Positions 1-9,000 of a stretch of DNA of 61,882 bases are shown one piece after another (position 1 is the first letter of the stretch; each line of letters starts with the position of its first letter). The DNA lies in IMG/VR virus record IMGVR_UViG_3300033148_008145, positions 1 through 61,882 of that record; one strand, 5' to 3'. A program made the position numbers and the translations under genes. Source of the DNA: a virus. Below the pieces are notes generated by a model. It searched no databases. It was not told the origin of the DNA and saw only the letters and a program-made list of their open reading frames with translations.

Positions 1-3
1 GAG

Positions 4-321
4 ATGAAAGACGTAAATCAAAAACATAAAAATTATATTTCTGATTTCACAGGTGTTTTTTATCCACGAATAATGGAAGCCAGCCGCATCAAAACCAAGA
101 TTCCGAGGAAGTTAAATGAAGAAAACGCGCAGTATTTCTTTATTTTAGCCTGTTTTTTCGAAGAGGATATGGTAGCCCAAATGGACGTTAAGCAAATTCA
201 CGAAATGCTAAAATACACAATGGACTCATTTGTAAAATTTAAAGGTAGCGAATATGTGGAGAGTATTTCCAAGAGTTTTGAGTATTTTAATATTATTAAA
301 AAAAAATGGATGCGCGGGTGA
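4..321 (+). CDS. hypothetical protein, possibly 5'-truncated
   Basis: A 105-residue soluble protein that I do not recognise. It is rich in Lys, Phe and Tyr, looks mostly helical, and has no signal peptide or membrane segment. The reading frame is open to the window edge, so the ATG at position 4 may be internal and the gene could start outside the window; too little upstream sequence remains to judge a ribosome binding site. It is followed after 21 bp by a holin-like gene with a late-promoter-like motif in between, so it probably belongs to the end of an upstream transcription unit. Confidence 0.6.
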   Translation: MKDVNQKHKNYISDFTGVFYPRIMEASRIKTKIPRKLNEENAQYFFILACFFEEDMVAQMDVKQIHEMLKYTMDSFVKFKGSEYVESISKSFEYFNIIKKKWMRG

Positions 322-324
322 AAA

Positions 325-332
325 ATGTGTAA
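325..332 (+). promoter_or_regulatory. late-promoter-like motif ATGTGTAA
   Basis: This is a variant of the AGTGTAAT motif found before many genes here, placed 10 nt before the ATG at 343. The same gap separates the motif from the start at 27416, and 9 nt separate it at 5635. Its first three bases form an ATG in frame with the next gene, but reading them as regulatory rather than coding fits the pattern better. Confidence 0.45.
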
Positions 333-342
333 AATAAGCTGT

Positions 343-540
343 ATGAAAAAATTATCGGGTAAGAAAACTTACTTTACTGCCGCCGCTGCCGTCATAACCG
401 CATTAGGTGCGTATTTTGCTGGCGGGGTTGATTTGACCGTTACTATTCAGTCTGTTTTTGCAGCTCTGATGGTAGTGTTCCTGCGCAAGGGCGTTACGTC
501 AGAAGCAGCAAAAGCTGCCACGGAGAAACCGGCCGAGTAA
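343..540 (+). CDS. small two-helix membrane protein, holin-like
   Basis: A 66-residue protein with two hydrophobic segments, about residues 8-26 (Ala-rich, ending AYFAG) and 30-48 (VTIQSVFAALMVVFL), then a charged Ala/Lys/Glu tail. Size, topology and position before an overlapping charged/lipoprotein pair suggest a holin that permeabilises the inner membrane at lysis. This is inference, since holins share little sequence. The ATG at 325 would add six residues (MCKISC), but those bases coincide with the recurring promoter-like motif, so the start at 343 is preferred. The stop overlaps the next start as TAATG, indicating translational coupling. It could also be another small phage membrane protein. 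Confidence 0.6.
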   Translation: MKKLSGKKTYFTAAAAVITALGAYFAGGVDLTVTIQSVFAALMVVFLRKGVTSEAAKAATEKPAE

Positions 541-749
541 TGGGATGGCTCTCATCTATCCTAGGTATCCTCAAATCTTTCTTCAGTTTTTTGGACAAAA
601 AAACCTTGACAGAGGAGGAAAGGGTTGCTAAGGAAAAGAGGAGCCGCAAGGAGCAGGTGAAAGATGATTGGAAAGATACCCAAAATGAGATTGATAACGC
701 TTTTGAGCGCGCTAAGTCTCGTAATAGGGTGCGCGACTCCAAAGAGTAG
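540..749 (+). CDS. small amphipathic/charged protein, possible inner-membrane spanin-like partner
   Basis: A 69-residue protein. Residues 1-18 form a hydrophobic or amphipathic helix (WLSSILGILKSFFSFL) and the rest is a highly charged Lys/Glu/Arg helix of likely coiled-coil character. It starts inside the stop of the holin-like gene and its 3' end is overlapped in another frame by a lipoprotein gene. This nesting resembles phage Rz/Rz1 spanin pairs, in which a membrane-anchored coiled coil bridges to an outer-membrane lipoprotein. It is shorter than typical i-spanins and its N-terminal helix is weak as a transmembrane anchor, so the role is only a suggestion. Confidence 0.5.
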   Translation: MGWLSSILGILKSFFSFLDKKTLTEEERVAKEKRSRKEQVKDDWKDTQNEIDNAFERAKSRNRVRDSKE

Positions 750-909
750 CGTAATATCTATTCCGAGTGTCCCCCAAGACATTGTCCAAAGGATGTTGAG
801 TCATTACCAGATCGACAAGGCTTGGGATGCTGCTCCAGAATTTACGCGTGATGCGTTAAAAATAATTTCAGATCAGGCTGCACAGCTTGAACTGAGAAAC
901 ACAGAGTAA
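664..909 (+). CDS. lipoprotein with lipobox, o-spanin-like
   Basis: An 81-residue protein with a lipoprotein signal: a basic start, a hydrophobic core (LITLLSALSLVIG), then Cys23 in a LVIGC lipobox. The residue after Cys is Ala, so in a Gram-negative host the mature protein would be sorted to the outer membrane. The first 86 bases overlap the preceding gene in a different frame, as in Rz/Rz1 pairs. An internal ATG at 685 would give a shorter signal beginning MRLITLL and is an equally good start. A lysis role (outer-membrane spanin) is inferred from architecture and context; superinfection exclusion is an alternative. Confidence 0.6.
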   Translation: MIGKIPKMRLITLLSALSLVIGCATPKSSVISIPSVPQDIVQRMLSHYQIDKAWDAAPEFTRDALKIISDQAAQLELRNTE

Positions 910-915
910 TATATT

Positions 916-1221
916 ATGAAGAAAATAATCGTTATTGGTCTGCTTTTAGGCTTGAGTACCCTCAGTCTTCAGGCAGAAGAGACAAAGGAAAAGTGGTTTG
1001 ATTTAGGTGTTAAGCCGGATCCACATATCACTCTTCCTTTCATTGGGGTAAAGACCCCCCTTCCTACCGTTTGCGCGGGAAAAGGTGTTTCGACATCGTT
1101 CGACGTCAAGGTTAGTAAGGAAAGTTTCATGTTGAAGCTTCCTTATTTTAAGATTGATTGGAGCTTCCCTGCGTTGTCTGTGGGAAGAGGCAAAGCTAAG
1201 GTTACTTTGGGTACGGAGTAA
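916..1221 (+). CDS. secreted/periplasmic hypothetical protein
   Basis: A 101-residue protein with a classical Sec signal peptide (MKKIIVIGLLLGLSTLSLQA, cleavage expected after Ala20). The mature part is about 80 residues with alternating hydrophobic positions that suggest beta structure. I do not recognise a family. It closes the cassette of envelope-directed proteins and is followed by an intrinsic terminator. Export of three consecutive products (holin-like, lipoprotein, this one) suggests a shared role at the host envelope, either lysis or modification/exclusion. That is context, not homology. Confidence 0.65.
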   Translation: MKKIIVIGLLLGLSTLSLQAEETKEKWFDLGVKPDPHITLPFIGVKTPLPTVCAGKGVSTSFDVKVSKESFMLKLPYFKIDWSFPALSVGRGKAKVTLGTE

Positions 1222-1259
1222 TCCTTTCTAAATAACGTAAGCTAATAAGCTTTAACGTG

Positions 1260-1294
1260 GCCCTAGGTTTAATCCCCTAGGGCTTTCTTTTTTT
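1260..1294 (+). terminator. intrinsic terminator after the lysis-like cassette
   Basis: A perfect 8-bp stem, GCCCTAGG (1260-1267) with CCTAGGGC (1276-1283), encloses an 8-nt loop and is followed by a T-rich run (1284-1294). It lies 38 bp past the stop of the secreted protein and 16 bp before the next promoter-like motif. Confidence 0.85.
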
Positions 1295-1310
1295 CCATTT
1301 CTATAAAAGA

Positions 1311-1318
1311 ATGTGTAG
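1311..1318 (+). promoter_or_regulatory. late-promoter-like motif ATGTGTAG
   Basis: A variant of the AGTGTAAT motif directly after a terminator, 12 nt before the ATG at 1331. No Shine-Dalgarno sequence is visible between the motif and the start. Confidence 0.5.
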
Positions 1319-1330
1319 AATTATATAGTA

Positions 1331-1816
1331 ATGTCAGATAATTTGGACAAATTAGATTTCGATATATCTTATAGTATTATTTTCGGGAAAGAAGAAGTAG
1401 ATCTAATTGACATTTATGAACCTAAGGTCTCCTCTTTTGAGGTGGATATGCCGGAAGACAAATTCGTTACCTTCTCATCTAATTTAATTAAATGTTTTAA
1501 GTCTAAAATTAAAGACAGTCCCAACAAAATAAGGACCGATGCTCTTATCGAAGTCTATCGTAATGCAGAAGACAACTACGAAAAGCCTGAGGACTGTAAT
1601 CTTTCCTTGTGGTGTATGGCTTCGGTTAATGCCTTTCTAGGAATTGCAAGAGCCTCTACTTTTAATACTATTCCATCTTCCGAGCAAATTGAAGCTGCTA
1701 AAAAGGATTTGGAGGAATTTGAACTTAATTTGGATTTTGGTAGTATAGCGGATCTCTATCTGGAAACTCGGCGCGAAGCCCTCGCGGAAAGAGCTTTAAG
1801 TTGGGTAGAAATTTAA
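1331..1816 (+). CDS. hypothetical head-region protein
   Basis: A 161-residue acidic, probably mostly helical soluble protein of no family I recognise. There is no signal peptide or membrane helix. It is the first gene of the head operon, with a terminator and promoter-like motif immediately upstream, and its stop is one base before the ATG of the protease/scaffold gene. By position it may be a head-assembly or portal-associated factor, but nothing in the sequence proves this. Confidence 0.7.
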   Translation: MSDNLDKLDFDISYSIIFGKEEVDLIDIYEPKVSSFEVDMPEDKFVTFSSNLIKCFKSKIKDSPNKIRTDALIEVYRNAEDNYEKPEDCNLSLWCMASVNAFLGIARASTFNTIPSSEQIEAAKKDLEEFELNLDFGSIADLYLETRREALAERALSWVEI

Positions 1817-1817
1817 T

Positions 1818-3362
1818 ATGAAAAATCACAAATATACCACGACCTTTAGTTCGGTTATTAAACCGGTGGTGTCAGAAGAAAAAGATAAATACCTTGCTCT
1901 CGCTTCGATGGTGGAGCTTGAGAAGTTTTTACCGGATGTAGATATAGAAAAGAATATAGATCTTCTTCCGGTCGCTTTTAACGCTTTCGTTGCCAACAGG
2001 GTAAACAAGAATGGTGATGTTGTTGATACCGAAACGGCAGTAGCCATGCATGAGAATTTCATCAACAAGCCTATTAATATAGAGCACAACAGAAAATCAA
2101 TAGTTGGTACTATCCTCACTGCGGGATTTTCGAGCTTCGGAACTGACGAATCGCTTACCAAAGAGCAAGTCAAAGACTCGAAGGAACCTTTTAATGTTAC
2201 GCTGGGGGGAGTGATTTGGAAAATTGCGGATCAATCTTTGGCAGATAAAATTGAAAGTTCAAGTGATCCAACCAGCGAAGATTACATGGGTATTAGCGCA
2301 AGTTGGGAATTAGGATTTAGTGATTATAATTTAGTAATTTTAGAGGGAGACGAGAAGAATATAGAGAACGCCACCGAAATCAGCGACCCAGATGAGGTCG
2401 AGAAACATATGGATAAATTGAAAGGTTTCGGGGGAAAAGGAAAATTTGATGATAACTCGAGTGTCTACAGGAAAGTTATCAATGATGTAGTACCATTAGG
2501 TATAGGATTAACCGAAAACCCTGCCGCAGATGTCAAGGGAGTCCTTACGGAAAATGGCGCTACAGAACAAAAAGCTTTGGCGAAAGAGGCTCTTGAAAAA
2601 GAAACGATTTCCCAAAATACAAAAAATACTGTAAAAATAAGGAAAGTAGAAGCTATGAAAATAGAAAACTTGAAAGACATAACGGATGAGTCTTTGCAAA
2701 CGCTAACCGCTTCTGCTATTCATGAGTTTATTCAGGAGAGCCTCAAAAAAGCTTCAGAGGAGTATTCCTCCAAGAAGACTGAACAAGAGGATTCCTTGAA
2801 CGACGCTCGTGAACAGCACGAGACGCTCTCCAAGGAACACGATTCCTTGAAGACACAGTTAGAGGATGTAGTGGCTCAATTGAAAAAACTCGAGGCCGAA
2901 AAGGCCGAAAAAGAGAAGCAGGAAGCGTTTAATCAGCGTATGGCCTCTTTTGATGAGCGCTTTAATTTGGATGACGAAGACCGGAAGGTCCTAGCCTCAC
3001 AGATTAAGGATCTCGATGAAGAGCAATTTGTTGATTTGGATAAAACGGTTTCCGTTCTTCTTTCTTCTAAGGCTCGTTCTGACGAAGACGAACCGGCTCC
3101 AGAGGCTCCCGCAGATGAAGCAGCTCCGGCTGAAGCTCCTGCAGAAGAGGCTCCGGCTCCGGCTGAAGCTCCGGCAGAGGAACCTGCACCGGCGGAAGCT
3201 AGCGCTTCTGTGGTAAAAGAGGTTCTTGAGCAGGCAGTAGATAACGCTAAGGATGAGATTGTTAACATCCCGTCATCTGCTCCGGCTGAAGACCCAACTA
3301 TCTTTGAGAAATATGGCAAGGCTTTTGCCATGGATCAATTTGATATTAATTGTAAATTCTAA
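1818..3362 (+). CDS. prohead protease/scaffold fusion (predicted)
   Basis: A 514-residue protein. Residues about 1-235 look like a capsid maturation protease: a conserved-looking IEHNRKSIVGTI block (candidate catalytic His) and, further on, DYMGISASWEL (candidate catalytic Ser), an arrangement like the His...Ser order of HK97-type S78/U35 proteases. Residues about 300-375 are a strong Glu/Lys coiled coil typical of internal scaffolds, followed by a Pro/Ala/Glu-rich linker (about 420-460) and a short C-terminal segment. It lies just before the decoration-like and capsid genes, where a protease/scaffold is expected. The protease assignment rests on motif layout and context rather than clear identity. 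Confidence 0.65.
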   Translation: MKNHKYTTTFSSVIKPVVSEEKDKYLALASMVELEKFLPDVDIEKNIDLLPVAFNAFVANRVNKNGDVVDTETAVAMHENFINKPINIEHNRKSIVGTILTAGFSSFGTDESLTKEQVKDSKEPFNVTLGGVIWKIADQSLADKIESSSDPTSEDYMGISASWELGFSDYNLVILEGDEKNIENATEISDPDEVEKHMDKLKGFGGKGKFDDNSSVYRKVINDVVPLGIGLTENPAADVKGVLTENGATEQKALAKEALEKETISQNTKNTVKIRKVEAMKIENLKDITDESLQTLTASAIHEFIQESLKKASEEYSSKKTEQEDSLNDAREQHETLSKEHDSLKTQLEDVVAQLKKLEAEKAEKEKQEAFNQRMASFDERFNLDDEDRKVLASQIKDLDEEQFVDLDKTVSVLLSSKARSDEDEPAPEAPADEAAPAEAPAEEAPAPAEAPAEEPAPAEASASVVKEVLEQAVDNAKDEIVNIPSSAPAEDPTIFEKYGKAFAMDQFDINCKF

Positions 3363-3389
3363 TTACAGAAAAATAGGAAATAAAATATT

Positions 3390-3980
3390 ATGGCTAGATT
3401 AAAACCCTTTAGGGATTATAGCGAGCACGATGTTATTAACTTGTTTTCGTTTAACGACACAGCCATCATTCTTGATGCGAATGCGGCCGGCATAGTACAT
3501 GCCGGATCATGCGTAAAGGTCAAGACAGGATGGTCGAATGACGCTGAAACGACAGACATGATTGCTGACGTGGGTGCTGCGTACAACAACACCGTCTCGC
3601 AGAGATGGGGAGTCGCGGCAAACGTTCAACTCACCGATGGTGGGAACGACGAGACCGTATTAGGGATTACCCTCTACGATGTTAGAGAGTATGATGAAAA
3701 TGGTGAAGCACTGAAGTTTAACCCGCGCAAGCAGGATGAGCTACAGTGCAGTTTGAGCGGGCAGGCTGTTCCAATAGCAACGCGAGGTCTTTTCCTTACG
3801 GCTACTGGAGCATGGATTGCCGCACAATCTGTAGCCATCAACATGGATGTTTTTGCTACCGGTGACGGTCAGCTTACAACCGCTGGTGTGAAAGCCAATG
3901 ATAATAGAATTGGCAGAACTTTGGGCGCTCCGGATTCGGACGGCTCAGTTTTGGTTAAGTTTGACTTCAAACAAGGTTAA
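3390..3980 (+). CDS. head decoration/stabilisation protein (predicted)
   Basis: A 196-residue, beta-rich, Ala/Gly/Thr-rich soluble protein without export signals. Its place between the protease/scaffold and the major capsid gene is the usual place of head decoration proteins such as lambda gpD, which bind the expanded shell. An AGGAAA ribosome binding site precedes the ATG. A weak promoter-like TTGTAAAT sequence overlaps the end of the previous gene. Sequence alone does not identify the family, so the function is inferred from synteny. Confidence 0.6.
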   Translation: MARLKPFRDYSEHDVINLFSFNDTAIILDANAAGIVHAGSCVKVKTGWSNDAETTDMIADVGAAYNNTVSQRWGVAANVQLTDGGNDETVLGITLYDVREYDENGEALKFNPRKQDELQCSLSGQAVPIATRGLFLTATGAWIAAQSVAINMDVFATGDGQLTTAGVKANDNRIGRTLGAPDSDGSVLVKFDFKQG

Positions 3981-3998
3981 TAAAGGAGAATATATATA

Positions 3999-5111
3999 AT
4001 GAAAATTAAACTTAAAAATACTCCAGAGCAAGTTGAACTAATTAAAGCTATGGGCTCCAAGAGCCCGGAGGTTTCTCGTCCGGCAACTGAGGCTTTTGCC
4101 GCATTTATCGGACCGGTTGTTCAACAGGTTTTAAATCAGGCCAATACGGCCTCCTACATCTATACGGATGTAGAGTATGATGAGGATGACAGCCCCAGTT
4201 ACCCACTTGATCTTTTTTATGATCAAAACGGTAAAGATCCGTATGTGACCATTTGGTCTCAACAGATGGCTGGTGGTCTTCCTTCATCTCAAATCGCAGG
4301 CAACGCAGAACTCAAGGTTGCAACTTACAAATTGGATAGTGCCATTAGCTTCTTGAAGAAGTATGCGCGCAAGAGCCGTTTGGATGTTGTGAGCAAGGGT
4401 ATTGAGCGCATGGCTAACGAAATCTTGGTAAAACAAGATCGTAATGCATGGGCAGTTGCCTTAAAAGGCTTGGCTGAGGCCAAGGGTAAGTGGGGCACTG
4501 GTTCTGCTGGCGACAATTTGGTGAATCAACCGTACGTTGACGCAGCAAGTTCAGCTTTCAGTCTTGCCGACTTGAATGCTTTGATGACCAAAATGAAGAG
4601 GCTTAACGCTTCTTACGCGAATGGTACTCCTCAGGCAGCTTATTCAAAGGGTATTACTGATCTCTTTGTTTCGGCTGAAGTGGTGGAAGACATTCGCGCC
4701 ATTGCGTTCAATCCGTACAATACCACCTCTGATCAGGTGGGTGACGGTGTGAAAGACGAGATGTATCGTACCGCTGGTTTTGGCAATCTCTTCGGTGTCA
4801 ACGTAGTTGACCTTTACGAGCTTGGTAGCGGCCAGAAGTATAACACGTTGTTTAGTGGTTATGCGGAGTCATCGATTACGGCGAAGCCATTTACCACGAA
4901 AGCGCAGGTCATGGTTGGTGTTGATCGTTCTGTTGAGGCGTTTGTGCGTCCTGTTGCTCGGAATTCCGACACGGGTGGTACATTTACCGCGCTTCCGGAT
5001 GACCAATATGCTCTCCGTCAAGACAAGGTTGGTTTCTACGGCGGTGTTGAAGAGGGACGTGTCCTTCTTGATGCACGCGCTATCGTAGGATTAACTAAGG
5101 ATATCGGTTAA
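3999..5111 (+). CDS. major capsid protein
   Basis: A 370-residue protein after a strong AAAGGAG ribosome binding site. Length, position after protease/scaffold and decoration genes, and a dedicated strong terminator directly downstream all point to the major capsid protein of an HK97-fold shell. The N-terminal third has a long helix (AFIGPVVQQVLNQ), and the middle has a helical stretch (SAISFLKKYARKSRLDVVSKGIERMANEILVK, split here only for description) compatible with the spine helix of that fold. There is no separate N-terminal delta domain long enough to be an internal scaffold, which agrees with a scaffold fused to the protease upstream. Confidence 0.8.
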   Translation: MKIKLKNTPEQVELIKAMGSKSPEVSRPATEAFAAFIGPVVQQVLNQANTASYIYTDVEYDEDDSPSYPLDLFYDQNGKDPYVTIWSQQMAGGLPSSQIAGNAELKVATYKLDSAISFLKKYARKSRLDVVSKGIERMANEILVKQDRNAWAVALKGLAEAKGKWGTGSAGDNLVNQPYVDAASSAFSLADLNALMTKMKRLNASYANGTPQAAYSKGITDLFVSAEVVEDIRAIAFNPYNTTSDQVGDGVKDEMYRTAGFGNLFGVNVVDLYELGSGQKYNTLFSGYAESSITAKPFTTKAQVMVGVDRSVEAFVRPVARNSDTGGTFTALPDDQYALRQDKVGFYGGVEEGRVLLDARAIVGLTKDIG

Positions 5112-5134
5112 TAGCCTTTATATATCTTTTTGCA

Positions 5135-5170
5135 GCCCCGGCCCGAAAGGGTCGGGGTTTTCTATTTTTT
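5135..5170 (+). terminator. strong intrinsic terminator after the capsid gene
   Basis: A 9-bp GC-rich stem, CCCCGGCCC (5136-5144) with GGGTCGGGG (5149-5157, one G-T pair), is closed by a GAAA tetraloop and followed by TTTTCTATTTTTT. It is the strongest terminator in the window and would insulate capsid expression from the fibre genes. Confidence 0.92.
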
Positions 5171-5178
5171 GGAAAAAA

Positions 5179-5186
5179 TGTGTATC
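5179..5186 (+). promoter_or_regulatory. late-promoter-like motif ATGTGTAT
   Basis: A variant of the motif directly after the capsid terminator, 25 nt before the ATG at 5212. A second related block, GGTGTAAG (5201-5208), lies 3 nt before the start. The leader carries ATAAGG as a possible ribosome binding site. Confidence 0.45.
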
Positions 5187-5211
5187 TCCCTTTAATATAA
5201 GGTGTAAGATT

Positions 5212-5592
5212 ATGGCCGTAAAAAGAAAAACAGCTAAAAAGGCAACAGCTAAAAAGAAAAGTGTAAAAAATCTTTCTCAAACACACGGAAAAGAAGAAAA
5301 ATTCGAGCCAACTACCCTCGATCAGATCTGGGGAGATGACGGACTTAACGTGTATGGGACGATGGTGGAAGACCAATACGAAGATCAAATAGATGAGATG
5401 AATATTTCTGATCTGCAGACTCACGCCTCAAGAGTGGGAATTATTCCTATAGATAATAGAAAGACTCTTCGGGAAAGACTCCTAAGAGAGTTTCGCAAGC
5501 ATGTCGCCTCTTACAGAAAACCCGTAGACAATCCTTCTCCAGAACCTGTCCTTAGCGACGAGATGATGAAGATTCTATCCGAGGGAAGATAA
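5212..5592 (+). CDS. small protein with Lys-rich N-terminus and SAP-like segment
   Basis: A 126-residue protein. The first about 24 residues are nearly all Lys, Ala and Thr (KRKTAKKATAKKK), a likely nucleic-acid-binding tail. Around residues 62-95 the sequence NISDLQTHASRVGI...TLRERLLREF has the helix-turn-helix spacing of a SAP-type DNA-binding motif, though this is a weak visual match. Its position between the capsid gene and the fibre genes suggests a minor head or DNA-packaging-associated protein. It has its own terminator and promoter boundary upstream. Confidence 0.6.
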   Translation: MAVKRKTAKKATAKKKSVKNLSQTHGKEEKFEPTTLDQIWGDDGLNVYGTMVEDQYEDQIDEMNISDLQTHASRVGIIPIDNRKTLRERLLREFRKHVASYRKPVDNPSPEPVLSDEMMKILSEGR

Positions 5593-5617
5593 GATTTTTT
5601 CTGAAAAAACCCCATAT

Positions 5618-5625
5618 AGTGTAAT
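5618..5625 (+). promoter_or_regulatory. late-promoter-like motif AGTGTAAT
   Basis: An exact copy of the motif, ending 9 nt before the ATG at 5635. The 9 intervening bases (TCAACTCTA with T) contain no Shine-Dalgarno sequence, so an mRNA started here would have almost no leader. Confidence 0.6.
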
Positions 5626-5634
5626 CAACTCTAT

Positions 5635-6003
5635 ATGGCAACGGTTTATAATTTCAGCGCGACTCAAGGCTCCCAACTTAGTGTTCGTTTGAATATCAAG
5701 GACGCGAGTGGAGACGCTATTAATTTGAGCGGATACAACGCTAGGGGAGTTGTAAAGTATCGATATTCTAGCGCTAATACGTTAGTTGATCTAAATCCCA
5801 CTATTGTTTCCGGCGAAACAGGAAGCGCTTACGTAAGTGGCTTAATGGACGTTTATTTAAGTGGATCTCAAACTTCTGGCCTTCCTGTGGGAGATTTTGT
5901 TTACGATATAGAGAAGTATCCCAGTGGAGCCTCTAATATTGAAGGAGCCGTAGACAAAATTTTAGCGGGCAGCTTTCTTGTCTATCCTCAGGTAACCACT
6001 TAA
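5635..6003 (+). CDS. fibre-associated beta-sandwich protein
   Basis: A 122-residue protein beginning MATVYNFSATQGSQLSVRL, then KDASGDAINLSGYNARG. This pattern (an N-terminal strand, 'QGS.L...L', then 'D.SG..I.L.GY.AR') is common in small phage proteins coded next to tail fibres and predicted to be beta-sandwich adaptors. It ends 4 bases before the giant fibre gene and shares its upstream motif, so both are likely cotranscribed. A role as fibre attachment or baseplate adaptor is inferred from neighbourhood and style. Confidence 0.6.
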   Translation: MATVYNFSATQGSQLSVRLNIKDASGDAINLSGYNARGVVKYRYSSANTLVDLNPTIVSGETGSAYVSGLMDVYLSGSQTSGLPVGDFVYDIEKYPSGASNIEGAVDKILAGSFLVYPQVTT

Positions 6004-6007
6004 TACA

Positions 6008-9000
6008 ATGAGCAGCCAGACTGTAGTTGATGTCGTCATAAGCGGGACTACTGCTACGGTAGTAGATGCCCGAGTAGATGGTATCACTACAATTGCTGGT
6101 CCAGCTCCTATTGCTAATGTAAGTGGACAGGTGCCCGATCTCGGGGTGACTACTAGTTATTTGGCGGGACAAGGAGCAATACTGTCTTTAACCAATGATA
6201 TAGCTAACCTAAGGGCTAACGTTATAATAACCGGGCAAACTCTTACCGACGAAATTGGAGTTTTAAGTGGTGTCCTTATTTCCACCGGAAACTATTTAGA
6301 GTCAAACATCTTAACTTTAAGCGGGAATCTCATAGCTTCTGGTAACAATTTAGATTCTCTTAGAGATGTACTGAGCGGCAATCTCATCACAACGGGTCAG
6401 ACTTTAGAGGCCCAAATTACGAATAACGATACAGATATAGCCGACTTACTCACCAATTTAATAACAACTGGCCAGACTCTCCAAACTCAAATTACAAGCA
6501 ATGATGGAGATATTTCTACCATCACCAGTAATCTAGTTACTACAGGTGAAACCCTCACAACCGACATAAATAATGTGTCTGCAAATATCGTCTCAACTGG
6601 TAAGCTCGTAGATGATATAAGCGGAAATTTAATTGTTACTGGTCAGACGTTGCAAACTGAAATAACATCAAATCTTTCTACCCTCACAACTAATTTAATT
6701 ATAACAGGTAAGACCCTGCAGAGCCAAGTTACCAGTAATGATACTGACATTACTAATGTTAACTTAAGGTGTGACGCTATTGAAACGAGCGTTGCTACAA
6801 CTGGAAGTACGTTAACTAGCGAAATAAATATAGTCTCTGGATTGACGACTGGTAACGATGAAGATATCGTCGCTCTACAAACAGCGACGGGAATACTCAG
6901 GGCGGCAACTGATTCTAATGCCGCTAACCTTGTATTAACAGGTAGGTTTCTTGATTCTGAAATAGCTATTGTTTCTGGGATAGCTGGAGGGCAAGACCTT
7001 GTAAACCTGAGTGGAAGAGTGAATGTTATTAGTGGCAATTTAATTACTACTGGTCAAACCTTAACTACCGATATAAATGCCGTTTCTTCTAATTTAATAT
7101 TTACTGGAAGTATAGTAGATGATATAAGCGGAAATTTAATAGCAACGGGAAATACGCTTACCTCAGAAATAGCGATAGTATCTGGAATAGCTACAGGAGG
7201 TTCCGCTCAAGACTTTAGTGAGTTAAGTGGGAACCTGATAACAACAGGACAAACGTTGACCACTGATGTCAACACGCTCCAAACCCAGATTACCTCTAAT
7301 GATGGAGATATTACTAGTCTAAATTTGAGAGCTGATTCAATCGAAACGAATTTAATTTCTACTGGGAGCTTTGTTGATGATATTAGTGGAAATCTAATTA
7401 CCACCGGACAAACATTACAAACCCAGATTACTTCGAATGATTCTGATATCACTGATTTAACTAGCAATTTAATTACCACGGGCCAAACGCTTACAACCAG
7501 CATCAACAACGTTAGTTCTAACCTCATAACCACTGGACAAACACTTACTTCTGAGATAGCAATTGTGTCGGGGTTAACAACAGGTTCAGCCTCAGACCCC
7601 GCCTTAAGTGGAAAGGTAGATACATTAAGTGGTAATTTAATTACCACAGGGCAAACTCTTCAAGTACAAATCACTTCGAACGATAGCGATATCTCTACGT
7701 TAACTTCTAATCTCGTAACTACGGGTCAAACATTGACGGATGAAAAATTTGACAAAAGTGGGGGCACTATATCTGGAAACATTCTTCCTGATGTTACGGA
7801 AACATTAGATCTTGGTTCTTCCGCAAAGAAATGGGACAACCTTTGGGCAAAAGATGCTCATATCGATAGCGGTACATTATTTCTGGGTGAAGCCGGAGCT
7901 AACATAAAAGTAGTAGATAATAGAATTCAACTAGAAGGAGATTCAGCCGCAAAAGGGCCTCAATTCCAAGGTGATGTAATTATCACGGACGGGACATTAA
8001 CCGTAAGTGGAAACTTGGCAGTTACCGCAAATCAAACAGGAGTTCTAGCTACTTCTGCCAATTTGATTACTACGGGTGGAAACTTAGAAGCCCAGATAGC
8101 ATCCAACGACACTGATATTTCCAACCTCACGAGTAATCTGATAACCACTGGACAGACCCTCCAAACCCAGATCACTTCAAATGATGGGGATATAACTACC
8201 TTAACCAGCAATTTAATAACGACTGGTCAGACTTTAACTTCAGAAATAGCTATCGTTTCCGGAATAGCTACAGGAGGTTCAGCCGAAGACTTCGCTGCTT
8301 TAAGCGGGGACTTAATCACAACAGGTCAGACTTTACAAACGCAGATTACGAGCAACGACTCGGATATTTCGACGTTAACATCTAATTTAATTACCACAGG
8401 ACAAACGTTACAGACTCAGATTACCTCTAATGATGGAGACATTACCAATCTAACCACCAATCTCATTACTACTGGTCAGACGCTCACGAGTGAGTTAGGT
8501 ACAGTATCGGGGCTCATTACTGATAATGATGCAGAAATTGCTGCTTTGTTGGCGGCTACCGGAGAACTTAAGACGGATACTAACACAAACGCTTCTAATC
8601 TCGTAACGACAGGACAGACTTTAACTACAAACATAAATACTGTATCCACTAATTTAGTTTCCACGGAAAGCGTAGTGGACGACATCAGTGGCAATCTGAT
8701 AACAACTGGGCAAACTTTGCAGACCCAGATTACATCGAATGATGGAGACATAACCTCACTCACGAGTAACTTGATAACTACTGGACAGACATTACAAACG
8801 CAGATTACAAGTAACGATGCAGATATCGCCACCTTAGATTCCACAACAGTTAAAATTACAACTGATCAAAGTGTCGCCGGAAACAAAATCTTTACCGATA
8901 AGGTAATCATTAACAACCTTACCGTAACAGGTACAGAGGTAATTGTTGATGTAGAGAATTTAGCAGTTAGGGATAATATAATTCATATTAACAGCGGCGA

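Noticed and set aside
2933-3331. 132-codon minus-strand Ala/Ser-rich ORF
   Set aside because: It is the mirror of the Pro/Ala/Glu-rich linker of the protease/scaffold gene.
5201-5208. Second GGTGTAAG motif three bases before the ATG at 5212
   Set aside because: It is too close to the start codon to act as the same kind of promoter; the copy at 5179 fits the long-spacing class.
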